The position numbers and the translations under genes were made by a program. Positions 1 to 7,434 of a DNA stretch of 64,000 nt are shown piece by piece. The stretch is from Candidatus Gallacutalibacter stercoravium. Lineage in GTDB: Bacteria; Bacillota; Clostridia; Oscillospirales; Acutalibacteraceae. The DNA lies in contig DVJE01000018.1 in NCBI GenBank assembly GCA_018716975.1, forward strand, positions 1 through 64,000. Reading direction: 5' to 3'. Within the stretch, counting starts at the first letter, position 1, and every line of letters begins with the position of its first letter. Under the pieces are notes generated by a model. That model was not told the DNA's origin. It did no database searches and saw nothing but the letters and a program-made list of their open reading frames with translations.

Positions 1-213
1 AATCCGACGACAGCCATATGTGCACATATACTTCCCACTGTTACGACATGCTTGAATCTGTCCCACCAAAAGGGTCTCGCGATTTGACTGCTTGCTTCGC
101 TTTCGGAAACTGTAATATCCGCTGCGTGATACATCAAAGAAACGGCACATAGAAACGACCGGATACTTGGTTGCATATCTTTGTATCACCGTATATTTGA
201 CTCGGGCTCTCAC
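1..213 (-). CDS. IS3-family transposase OrfB, N-terminal part (runs off window)
   Basis: This frame is not a complete ORF because it leaves the window. It translates from a GTG at 213 as VRARVKYTVIQRYATKYPVV and continues through SMCRFFDVSRSGYYSF and a CTYGCRRI stretch. This is the helix-turn-helix (HTH_21) region that precedes the DDE integrase core in IS3 OrfB proteins. The start overlaps the OrfA stop (GTGA), as in IS3 elements where OrfAB is made by -1 frameshifting. The catalytic DDE residues are outside the window, so activity cannot be judged. Confidence 0.75.
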   Translation of the reverse strand, partial: MRARVKYTVIQRYATKYPVVSMCRFFDVSRSGYYSFRKRSKQSNRETLLVGQIQACRNSGKYMCTYGCRRI

Positions 214-509
214 TTCCTTTCGGCTGCTTTGAGAAAATCCCGCAGCAATTCATTTTCCATTCGAAGCTGTTTTACTTCTTTTTCTAATGCTGATAGTGTG
301 GTTGGTATTTGCTTTGCTGGCCTCCCTCGTCGTTTTGGAATACGTTCCTGTTCTTTCCGGGCTTTGCGTCTTGGCCTCCTCAAACATTCTTTGACCTGTT
401 CTTTTGTAAATCCAAACTTTTCTCCAATCTCTCGGCAGCTATGTCCTTCCTGATGCATCTGCTCCATTTCTTCATAGTACTGTTTGATATGGGTATAGCT
501 TCTTGCCAT
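210..509 (-). CDS. IS3-family transposase OrfA (helix-turn-helix)
   Basis: A short basic protein of about 99 residues with an HTH in its first half (QEGHSCREIGEKFGFTKEQV) and a C-terminal leucine-zipper-like segment (LEKEVKQLRMENELL). That is the standard layout of IS3 OrfA, which binds the element ends and multimerises with OrfAB. A basic linker (KRRGRPAKQ) sits between the two parts. I chose the ATG at 509; an in-frame GTG at 521 is possible but lies too close to the GGGGG ribosome-binding stretch. The C-terminus overlaps OrfB. Confidence 0.8.
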   Translation of the reverse strand: MARSYTHIKQYYEEMEQMHQEGHSCREIGEKFGFTKEQVKECLRRPRRKARKEQERIPKRRGRPAKQIPTTLSALEKEVKQLRMENELLRDFLKAAERK

Positions 510-624
510 ATTCAAATTCACCCCCGTTATAGTTCTATCCTACTCCGGGGGTGGTTTCTTTGCAACTGTCCTTTTGGGGCGGAATAGTTCAAAAGCTGGG
601 GGAATCCCGATTGTGCCGCCCGGG

Positions 625-1302
625 TTACATAGCGCGCGGCAGAGAAAGCTTTTGTAGAATCTCGCCGGGGGAGCGCGCGGGGTTGGATATGCCGTATTTT
701 TGCAGCTCCTCCGGCTGGCGGAACCCAAAACCGTAGGTTACGGCCAGAAATTTCACCCCGGCTTCTTTGGCGCCTTGAGCGTCAAACGCGCTGTCGCCCA
801 CCAGAACCGTTTCTTCTGCCAAAGCGCCTGCGGCCGCCATGCACCGGCGGATGAGCGCCGCTTTGGTGAGCCGGTCGTCTTGATCCATGCCGCACACAAT
901 GTCAAAATAGGGCGCAAGCCCCAGCTGTTGCAGTATCTCTTTGGCAAAGCCTTCATTTTTTAAGGTGGCGGCCCCCACAAAGCAACCGGCCTCTTTTAGC
1001 CGGCGCAGGGTTTCTTCCATGCCGGGGTAGGCTTTGGCCTGGCGCTTGCCCAACCGGGCGTAATAGGCCCGGTAATCCCCCACCGCTTGCCGGGCCTGCG
1101 CTTGATCCATGCCGCACAGCTGGGTCATCACCTGCATCAACGGCGCGCCAATGGCTTTTTTTACAAAGGCGTGGCCGCCAAAGGGCCGCCCGGCCTGCTC
1201 CATGGCCCAGCGGTAGGCGTTGTATATCCCCTCGTAGGAATCCACCAGGGTGCCGTCCATGTCAAACAAAATACATCTGTCGCACTTGCCCATGCTTTTC
1301 AC
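625..1302 (-). CDS. HAD-superfamily phosphatase (phosphoglycolate phosphatase-like)
   Basis: A 225-residue haloacid-dehalogenase hydrolase. Motif I is FDMDGTLVDS near residue 13, with the nucleophile Asp and general-acid Asp. Motif III lysine lies in the MDQDDRLTKAAL region and motif IV in LVGDSAFDAQGAKEAG. A helical cap follows motif I, as in Gph/PGP-type enzymes. It is the last gene of the surface-glycan operon and overlaps the aldolase gene by four bases, so it is probably translationally coupled to it. Beside a cytidylyltransferase and an aldolase it may play the KdsC-like role of removing phosphate from an ulosonic-acid phosphate; that is inference. GTG at 1302 is used; ATG at 1293 is an alternative. 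Confidence 0.85.
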   Translation of the reverse strand: MKSMGKCDRCILFDMDGTLVDSYEGIYNAYRWAMEQAGRPFGGHAFVKKAIGAPLMQVMTQLCGMDQAQARQAVGDYRAYYARLGKRQAKAYPGMEETLRRLKEAGCFVGAATLKNEGFAKEILQQLGLAPYFDIVCGMDQDDRLTKAALIRRCMAAAGALAEETVLVGDSAFDAQGAKEAGVKFLAVTYGFGFRQPEELQKYGISNPARSPGEILQKLSLPRAM

Positions 1303-2903
1303 CGGCTTTCATCTTCCTGTTGATACACCGAAGGGGTCAAAAAGCGAAGGTTCATACTTTGCGCCAACCGGCCCAGCTGGCGGCGGATGCGGCGCTGCTT
1401 TTCTTGCACCTGCTCTGTGTCTACGTCGCGATCCAGCTCCTTGCTGTAATAGTTGCCGTTGTGCTTGTGGTGGAACCCGTCGAACCCCGCCAGGTACACC
1501 TGCTGCGCGCCGCAGCGCTCCAGCAAGCGCAGCAGCATCAGCCCGGCGTTGTCTGAAATCATGCTGTCGCCGTTGATATAGCGGTCGTAGTTTACTCGCA
1601 GAGCCTGCACGCCGCCGGCGGGCAGGTTGGAGGTGAGAATAGCGCGCACCCCGCTCATGTGCTGCATGTCGCGCTCAATGGCGTCTATGCGCTTATGGTT
1701 GCTGACAAAGCAAGCGTTCATACGGTATTTGGGATCCACAAAATTAACCGATATCACATAGGGCTTTTCCTTTTCAACAAAGGCCATAATGTCGTCATAC
1801 GCCGTAACCAGCGTTTTGCCCGGCGCCAGCAGCAGCACGCTTTTGTTTTGGATGGTGCGGGTAATTTCGGCCACCGCGGCGCTGTCGTCGATTTTGTTGC
1901 TTTGGTATTGGGCGTAAAGCTGCTCGATGAGGGCTTGATCGTAAAGCACCCGGTATTTTTCGGGGATGGACTGGATGATCCGCTCGATATCCAGCATGGT
2001 GAGGGTTTGCTTGTTGAGCAGGTAAGAGGCGTAATTGGGGTGGCAGACGTGACTAGCAGCGATATGGTAGGGCACGGTGTAACCCCACTCGTGCTCCTTG
2101 CGGATAGAGGCGATGTATTCGTCGTAAATATCCATCACCATGGCCACATCATACCGGGAAGCAATGTTTTTGTTGATATATTGGGTGATAAGCTCGGTGG
2201 GCAGGTTGCCGGCGCCGCGGCCCATGCCGTAAACCGAAGAATCCAAAATCAGGGTGCGTTTGGTTTGTATTTTGCCCAGCACTTGGGCGTTGGAAAAGGC
2301 AAGCTGCAAATTGTTGTGGCCGTGAAAGCCCAGGTGGATGCCGGGATCCATGTTTTCATCGATTAAATAAAACCGGTGGGATACCTCGTTGCGGTACATG
2401 CTGCCCAGGGTGTCTACAATATAAAAAGCATAGGGGTTTAACCCGTTCATTTGTTCCACCAGGTGCAGCAATTCCATATCGCGGTAAAGCACCGTGCCCA
2501 CCGGCTGCATGAACACCTTGTAGCCCTTGCCCATGATAATGCCCGCCCACTGAATGGCCTGGCCGATTTCCTCTTTGTGAAAGGTTAGGCGGATGCCCTC
2601 GATGCTCTCGCCGTCGTAGGGGGTCAGTTCCGATGGGTGAAGCTCCTTTTCACCGATGGCAATCATAGCCACAAACATGGCCCGCCGCTGCCGCTTGGGC
2701 AGCACCTCTTTGATTTGGGCGATGCTGTTAAACAGGGAGCTGTTTTGATCTTTTACCATGCCGGTTAAAAAGCCGCATTCGATTATATCGATGTTGGCGC
2801 GCTCCAGCTTATCCAGAATGGACGAAATGGTTTTTTTGCCAAACTGCCAGTCGTTCACATAACCGCCGTCACGCAGGGTGCAATCCAATATCCGCATGCT
2901 CAT
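1299..2903 (-). CDS. HMGL-type aldolase fused to a C-terminal Rossmann-like domain
   Basis: Residues 1 to about 300 form an HMG-CoA-lyase/DRE-TIM-type aldolase barrel. It opens with ILDCTLRDGGYVNDW, has the metal-binding LGFHGHNNLQLAFSN, and the GMGRGAGNLPTE segment typical of this superfamily. Such enzymes join or split carbon skeletons around a 2-oxo acid. Residues about 350-530 are a separate domain beginning SVLLLAPGKTLVTAYDDI and ending near residue 530. It resembles the DUF115/MptE-like domain of motility accessory factors that add nonulosonic acids, but that match is from memory. The gene overlaps its upstream and downstream neighbours by four bases each. It lies between a CMP-sugar synthetase and a phosphatase, so the substrate is probably a sugar acid. 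RBS GGAGAG precedes the ATG. Confidence 0.8.
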   Translation of the reverse strand: MSMRILDCTLRDGGYVNDWQFGKKTISSILDKLERANIDIIECGFLTGMVKDQNSSLFNSIAQIKEVLPKRQRRAMFVAMIAIGEKELHPSELTPYDGESIEGIRLTFHKEEIGQAIQWAGIIMGKGYKVFMQPVGTVLYRDMELLHLVEQMNGLNPYAFYIVDTLGSMYRNEVSHRFYLIDENMDPGIHLGFHGHNNLQLAFSNAQVLGKIQTKRTLILDSSVYGMGRGAGNLPTELITQYINKNIASRYDVAMVMDIYDEYIASIRKEHEWGYTVPYHIAASHVCHPNYASYLLNKQTLTMLDIERIIQSIPEKYRVLYDQALIEQLYAQYQSNKIDDSAAVAEITRTIQNKSVLLLAPGKTLVTAYDDIMAFVEKEKPYVISVNFVDPKYRMNACFVSNHKRIDAIERDMQHMSGVRAILTSNLPAGGVQALRVNYDRYINGDSMISDNAGLMLLRLLERCGAQQVYLAGFDGFHHKHNGNYYSKELDRDVDTEQVQEKQRRIRRQLGRLAQSMNLRFLTPSVYQQEDESR

Positions 2904-3646
2904 AGCGTCAGCTCTCCTTTTTTCAGCTTATTTTGCACAATGCTTCGAACATATTCCAGATCCTTGGCGGTATCCACCGACAGGGTGTTGGCCTGCACCG
3001 GGATCATTTTGAGTTTTTTGCCGTGCTCCACAAAGCGCAGCTCGTTGATATCTTCAATTTCTTCCATGGGCCCTTTGGGCGTGCCGGCAAAAAAGGCCAG
3101 GGCCTGGGGGGAGTAAGCAAGCACGCCCAGGTGTTTGTAGTACGAAAAGGCCATGCTGGCCTTGGGGTGGGGGATGGGGCTGCGGGATAAAAACAAGGCG
3201 TTGCCATTGGGATCGGTTGCCACCTTAATGTTGGTATTGTCCACCACTTCTACAGGATTGTGGATTTCGGCCATTAGGTTGGCGGCGAAAAAGCCGCTCA
3301 TACTGCCGGGGATCACCTGCTCCACCAGACGGGGGTCAATCAAAGGTTCGTCGCCGTTGACGCACACATAGACGTCGGCGGGGGCGACGGCTTGGGCGGC
3401 CTCATACAACCGTTCGGTGCTGGTTTTGCAGTTTGGGGAGGTCATCAGGCAGGTGATGCCGTACCCATCGCAGGCGCGCCGGATTTCTTCGTTGTCGGTG
3501 GCCACGTATACCTCGTCGATACGCCTGCACTGTTTCACCTGGCGGTGCACCCACCAAATCATGGGCCTGCCGCAGATATCCATCAAGGGTTTGCCCGCCA
3601 GGCGGCTGGACTGGTACCGCGCCGGGATGATGGCGATTGTTCGCAT
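2900..3646 (-). CDS. kdsB: CMP-sugar (ulosonic acid) cytidylyltransferase, KdsB-like
   Basis: A 248-residue nucleotidyltransferase. It begins MRTIAIIPARYQSSRLAGKPL, the signature of 3-deoxy-manno-octulosonate cytidylyltransferase, followed by VYVCVNGDEPLIDP, the metal and nucleotide binding loop. KdsB activates an ulosonic acid as its CMP derivative. This organism appears Gram-positive, so lipid-A-type KDO use is unlikely and the real sugar may differ. I start at ATG 3646 (RBS AGGTGA) rather than an upstream in-frame start, because the family begins at the IPAR motif. It overlaps the aldolase gene by four bases and follows the GT2 gene by eight. Confidence 0.85.
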   Translation of the reverse strand: MRTIAIIPARYQSSRLAGKPLMDICGRPMIWWVHRQVKQCRRIDEVYVATDNEEIRRACDGYGITCLMTSPNCKTSTERLYEAAQAVAPADVYVCVNGDEPLIDPRLVEQVIPGSMSGFFAANLMAEIHNPVEVVDNTNIKVATDPNGNALFLSRSPIPHPKASMAFSYYKHLGVLAYSPQALAFFAGTPKGPMEEIEDINELRFVEHGKKLKMIPVQANTLSVDTAKDLEYVRSIVQNKLKKGELTL

Positions 3647-3654
3647 GTTGCTTT

Positions 3655-5397
3655 TCACCTTCCAAATAGTTTTGCTAAAAATTGCGACAGGGCCCGCAAA
3701 GGCTTCGTGATGCGCCAGCAGGTGGATTGCTCGTAGGTGTTTACCACCTCTTGCAGGCGGCGCTCCCACTGGGCGTCGGATAAACCCGCGCCGGGCGGTG
3801 CAGGGGGTTCGCCGGCGGGGCGGCCGTTTAGGGCCTGTTTATACAGGTTCCAGTTTTCCATCAGCCGGGTGGACCACATTTTTAAAACAGGGCGGCTCAC
3901 CAGCTCATAGCCTTCCGGGATGGGGATGGGAACCCGTTTGCAGCAATTTTCGCCGTCTTGCATGTCGTAAGCCAACACGCTGGGCAGGTAAAGCTGCACC
4001 TCTTTTTGCAGTAGCTGGTTGCGGCCGTTGGGCCGCAGGCCAAAGTGCAGCATGAAAAAGTCCCGCAGGCGTTCGCGCAGGGGCAAAAAGGCTTTGTTGT
4101 AGATGTTATCCTCCTTGTAGGAATCCAGCAGGGCTTGTATCACATAATGCCCCTTTAAGGCGCCGTAGCAGCCGGTGGAAAGGGCCTCGTCATCCTCAAA
4201 GCCGAAAAAGCACCGGTTGGTGCGCAGGCGGTTTAGGTTTAGGTTTGCCTGCATATCGGGATCCAACACAATGCCGCCCGCTTCATACAGGATCCGCAAG
4301 GCGTAGTATTCCCGGGCAAATCCGGCTTGCCCGTGCTCCATGGCCAAACGCACCGGCTGCGGCAGCTGATGGGCGGCAAAATAGGTTTCGTCTGCGTCAA
4401 CCACATCGCCGGCGGGAAAGCATTCCTCCAGCCGCCGGCGGTAGCCTTGCGGCAGCCCGGCGCCGAAGTGCACACAGATAAACCGCCGGGGGATAACCTC
4501 TTGGGGGATAAAGTCCAAAATTTTCTTTATCTTGGCGTCCTTTGCCACATAGGGGTTTAGCAAAAAGTCCTTTTTATACTGCTGCAACAGCTGAATAAAG
4601 TCCGGCAGGAACAGCGCCCGGGATTGGGTCATGTTCCAGTAAAGCTGCTTGGCGGCGCAGTAGATCACCTCTTCGCGGTAGGCGGGGTCGCTGGTTTCGA
4701 TAAAGGCGCGAAAGGCCCGCACAATATCCACCATAGCCCCGGTAAAGGTGGTGGAGATGGTGTTGGCCCGCCGGTAATAATGGTAAAAGGGCTGCTTCAC
4801 ATAGCCGATGTGGGGGTATTTGGTCACGAGGGCCGGAATGAGCGCGATATCCTCAAACAGCATTTTTTCGTACCGGTTTTGTTCCCAAATACTGCGGCGG
4901 AACAGCTTGTTGACGCTGTAGGTGATGTTGTTGCCGTTGGCGATATAGTCCGGCAGATCAATTTCTTCTCCAGGGTAGGTGGGCACGGTGGCGGTGCGGT
5001 TTTCCTCCACGTAGTGGATCTGTACGTCGCACATAACGATGTCGTAATCCGCCTCTTTTGCCTTTTGATACATCTGCTCATACATTTTGCAGTCTACTGC
5101 GTCGTCGGAATCCACAAAGGCCACATATTCCCCCACGGCGGCGTCCACGCCGCTGTTGCGCGCCAGGCCCAGCCCCTCGTTTTGCTTGTGGATGACCCGC
5201 ACGAGCTGGGGGTATTCCCGGGCGTACCGGTCGCAGATCTGGGGGCAGGCGTCGTCGCTGCCGTCGTCCACCAGGATGATTTCTTTTTCGGCCAGCGTTT
5301 GCGCCAGCACGGAGTCCACGGCCCGTTCCAAATAGTTTTCCACCCGGAACACCGGGATAATAACGGATACTTTAACAGGTTGAACAGGTTGGCTCAT
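3655..5397 (-). CDS. Two-domain glycosyltransferase (GT2 plus GT32-like)
   Basis: About 580 residues. The N-terminal third is a GT2 glycosyltransferase: VSVIIPVFRVENYLERAVDS, then ILVDDGSDD and the FVDSDDAVD metal-binding stretch. After about residue 310 a second catalytic region carries YEAGGIVLDPDMQ, the DXD-type motif of GT32/OCH1-like transferases. It probably adds two different sugars to the exported glycan at the cytoplasmic membrane. The start at 5397 has an ideal GGGAGGTGA site; upstream in-frame sequence inside the previous gene lacks a site. It overlaps the upstream gene by 26 bases. Acceptors and donors cannot be read from sequence. Confidence 0.85.
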   Translation of the reverse strand: MSQPVQPVKVSVIIPVFRVENYLERAVDSVLAQTLAEKEIILVDDGSDDACPQICDRYAREYPQLVRVIHKQNEGLGLARNSGVDAAVGEYVAFVDSDDAVDCKMYEQMYQKAKEADYDIVMCDVQIHYVEENRTATVPTYPGEEIDLPDYIANGNNITYSVNKLFRRSIWEQNRYEKMLFEDIALIPALVTKYPHIGYVKQPFYHYYRRANTISTTFTGAMVDIVRAFRAFIETSDPAYREEVIYCAAKQLYWNMTQSRALFLPDFIQLLQQYKKDFLLNPYVAKDAKIKKILDFIPQEVIPRRFICVHFGAGLPQGYRRRLEECFPAGDVVDADETYFAAHQLPQPVRLAMEHGQAGFAREYYALRILYEAGGIVLDPDMQANLNLNRLRTNRCFFGFEDDEALSTGCYGALKGHYVIQALLDSYKEDNIYNKAFLPLRERLRDFFMLHFGLRPNGRNQLLQKEVQLYLPSVLAYDMQDGENCCKRVPIPIPEGYELVSRPVLKMWSTRLMENWNLYKQALNGRPAGEPPAPPGAGLSDAQWERRLQEVVNTYEQSTCWRITKPLRALSQFLAKLFGR

Positions 5398-6484
5398 GGC
5401 GGCCTTCACCTCCCAGATAATGCAGGATATTGCGCAGCTCATATACTGTTTGCGGCACATAATAATTGCTCCCGGCAAACTGCCGACGGAATTTAAGCAG
5501 ATACCGCCAAAGAACAGCATCCTCTTTCCACAAAACCTTGCCTTGAAACAGCCGGTAGAGCATAACGGTGTTGAGATCCAGCCCGAAAACAATGCGCCCG
5601 GTCAACGCCGCGTTGGAGCATACGGTGATAAGGGTTTTATTTTGCACGTCTTCGTTCATCAGCGTCAGCTCCCACGGCGCGGCGCTGGCGTATTTGCGGC
5701 TGAGCCCCAACGCAAAAGGCCGGTTTTCGGGATTGCGGGGGTGAGGCTTTACCAGAAAACGCCCCGGCCCCACCGCTTGCTGGCACTCTTTCATCAAATC
5801 CAGATCGTTGCTTTTGATGCCGTCGGCGGCAAAGGACTGTTCTAAAAAAATAAAGTCTGCGCCCTCTTGTAGCGGCTTGTAATCAAAAACATAATTATAA
5901 AGCTCCCGCAGCCCCGGATCCCGGCGGGGGATTTTGGGCAGGGGTAAATTGGGCAGCCCGTCGCCCCGCATGGCCAGGCGGGGCTCGTAAAGCAGCATTT
6001 TATGCAGCTTTTCTTTTATTTTGATTCCGTCGGGATGGCGGTTGACAGGGGCCCTATCCTCGCGCAAGAAATTGATAACATAAGAAGAAAAGCCGTCTTC
6101 AAAGCCGGTAAACGCACAGTTCTCCCCCAACCGTGCGGCCAGCATGCGGGTGAACAGATCAAAGTTGGCAAAATACACCTGGGCGTATTCTGCCAGCTCG
6201 TCGCTAAGCGCCCAGCGCAGCAAGCTGCCGGCGTTTTGAAAGGCCTCGTTTATCTCTTCTATCTTAGCGCCGTATTGCCGGTTGATTTCTGCGGTTTGCC
6301 CGCGGATCACCCGGTGGAAAAGCCCGGTTTCCCTCAAACGGGGCAGGTAGCTTTGCAGCGCGGGGGTGGCGTCGGTTACAAGAATATCTGCCTCTTGGCC
6401 CGGCAGGAGGGCGTTTTTGATGTGTATGGCCGTCAGCAGCTGATAAACCGAGTTGGCGATTATCAGCGCTGTGTTATGGAACAT
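5372..6484 (-). CDS. Sialyltransferase-like glycosyltransferase (GT52/polysialyltransferase type)
   Basis: A 370-residue protein with the two hallmark motifs of bacterial sialyltransferases. One is an acidic D/E-D-G segment (TGFEDGFSS, around residue 130); the other is an HP motif (FLVKPHPRN, around residue 250), followed by a Ser/Asn element (VCSNAALTG). These enzymes use CMP-activated sugars, which agrees with the CMP-sugar synthetase three genes away. GT52 is the closest fit I recognise; the polysialyltransferase family is the alternative. RBS GGGAGGGATC precedes ATG 6484. The gene overlaps its upstream neighbour by 11 bases. Confidence 0.7.
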   Translation of the reverse strand: MFHNTALIIANSVYQLLTAIHIKNALLPGQEADILVTDATPALQSYLPRLRETGLFHRVIRGQTAEINRQYGAKIEEINEAFQNAGSLLRWALSDELAEYAQVYFANFDLFTRMLAARLGENCAFTGFEDGFSSYVINFLREDRAPVNRHPDGIKIKEKLHKMLLYEPRLAMRGDGLPNLPLPKIPRRDPGLRELYNYVFDYKPLQEGADFIFLEQSFAADGIKSNDLDLMKECQQAVGPGRFLVKPHPRNPENRPFALGLSRKYASAAPWELTLMNEDVQNKTLITVCSNAALTGRIVFGLDLNTVMLYRLFQGKVLWKEDAVLWRYLLKFRRQFAGSNYYVPQTVYELRNILHYLGGEGRHEPTCSTC

Positions 6485-7427
6485 ATAGATCCCTCCCTAG
6501 CTTTTCAATCATAAAATGCTTTTTCAGGTTTTCACAGCCGGTGGAATCGGCGGTGTAAATCACCCGGGGCCTGCGGTAAAACAGATAGGGCAGCAGCTCG
6601 GCCGGAAAGGGCCGGCGCATAATTTGGGCTTGGGGAAAGATATCCCGGTAATCCAATGTGTCGTCGGGGTGCACCTTAATGAAGAGGGGAACCCCCTTTA
6701 GGGGTCCGTCCCGCAGGTTTTCATACAGCTTTTTTTGCTCGCCCAGGCTCATTACGCCCAGGTTGGCCAGGTGCTGGGTGAGCAGGATCCCTTGCGCGTT
6801 GGTGCGTATCTTGGGCCGCAAGCCCCAGAAAAAGCGGAGCAGCCGGCGGCGGACGGGGGAGGGAAGGGCCAGCAGCGCTTCCTCCACCGAAAAGTTTTGA
6901 AATTTTGGCGCGGATACGTCGATGGATTGGGCGCTTTTTAGGCAAACCACGCGGCGCGCCAAGGGGTTTGTGCCGTCAAATAGGCCGTGCCGCAAGGCGA
7001 TTTGGGCGTGAAGGGGATATTTGGCCGCCAACGCCCGGTAAAGCTCACCGCCCCGGCTCAGGCAGCCCGCCGCGTCTTCAAAAAAGGTAAAAGGGATGCC
7101 CTTGTTGATAAGGTATAAAGAAAAATAGAAATGAGCCCCCGCCACGTAGACGCGCCCAAACTCTTCGATTTCGTAGGGCACAACCCTTCGGTAGCTGCGG
7201 TTGACCGCCAGCGCCACGCTGCTTTCTTCCCGATGGGGAATTTGCAGGTAGGGGAACAGGTAAACCTCGTTGAAAAACCGCCCGGTTTTCAGCCGCCGGT
7301 AGTGAGGGTATTTTTCTTTTATAAAATCCGGCAGGAGCAGCACCGCTTTTGCGTTGGGATGGTAGATTTGCCGGTGCAGCATTACCTCCAGCAGCTGATA
7401 AGTGCTGATTGCGTGGTATAAAACCAT
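6474..7427 (-). CDS. Second sialyltransferase-like protein
   Basis: About 317 residues, weakly similar in layout to the next gene downstream. It carries TFFEDAAGC (acidic-G motif) near residue 110, FIKVHPDDT (HP motif) near residue 250 and a late Ser/Thr element (YTADSTGCEN). These match the conserved elements of CMP-sugar-dependent transferases. Family assignment is by motif only; overall identity looks low. I prefer ATG 7427 (MVLYHAISTYQ), whose N-terminus aligns with the paralogue's (ALIIANSVYQ), over ATG 7454 inside the upstream gene. Two such enzymes side by side could build alternating linkages of an acidic sugar. Confidence 0.6.
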   Translation of the reverse strand: MVLYHAISTYQLLEVMLHRQIYHPNAKAVLLLPDFIKEKYPHYRRLKTGRFFNEVYLFPYLQIPHREESSVALAVNRSYRRVVPYEIEEFGRVYVAGAHFYFSLYLINKGIPFTFFEDAAGCLSRGGELYRALAAKYPLHAQIALRHGLFDGTNPLARRVVCLKSAQSIDVSAPKFQNFSVEEALLALPSPVRRRLLRFFWGLRPKIRTNAQGILLTQHLANLGVMSLGEQKKLYENLRDGPLKGVPLFIKVHPDDTLDYRDIFPQAQIMRRPFPAELLPYLFYRRPRVIYTADSTGCENLKKHFMIEKLGRDLYVP

Positions 7428-7434
7428 GGGCGCG

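Larger units (their letters stand above)
1..591 (-). mobile_element. IS3-family insertion sequence, one end (truncated by window)
   Basis: The two overlapping reading frames of an IS3-type transposase lie here, and the terminal sequence can be seen. Read on the minus strand the element starts at 591 with TGAACTATTCCGCCCC, a TG-starting end rich in C runs like the IS150 group. The other end and any target-site duplication lie left of the window. The element abuts the last gene of the polysaccharide locus. Family is confident from the proteins; the exact end is an inference. Confidence 0.75.

Noticed and set aside
1659-2366. 235-residue open frame antisense to the aldolase gene
   Set aside because: It lies fully within a well-supported gene on the other strand. 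Its composition (Val/His/Gly rich) is what GC-rich third-position bias produces.
4624-5496. 290-residue open frame antisense to the GT2-GT32 gene
   Set aside because: Shadow of a real gene: no domain motif, no ribosome-binding site, and repeated Gly/Val/His composition.
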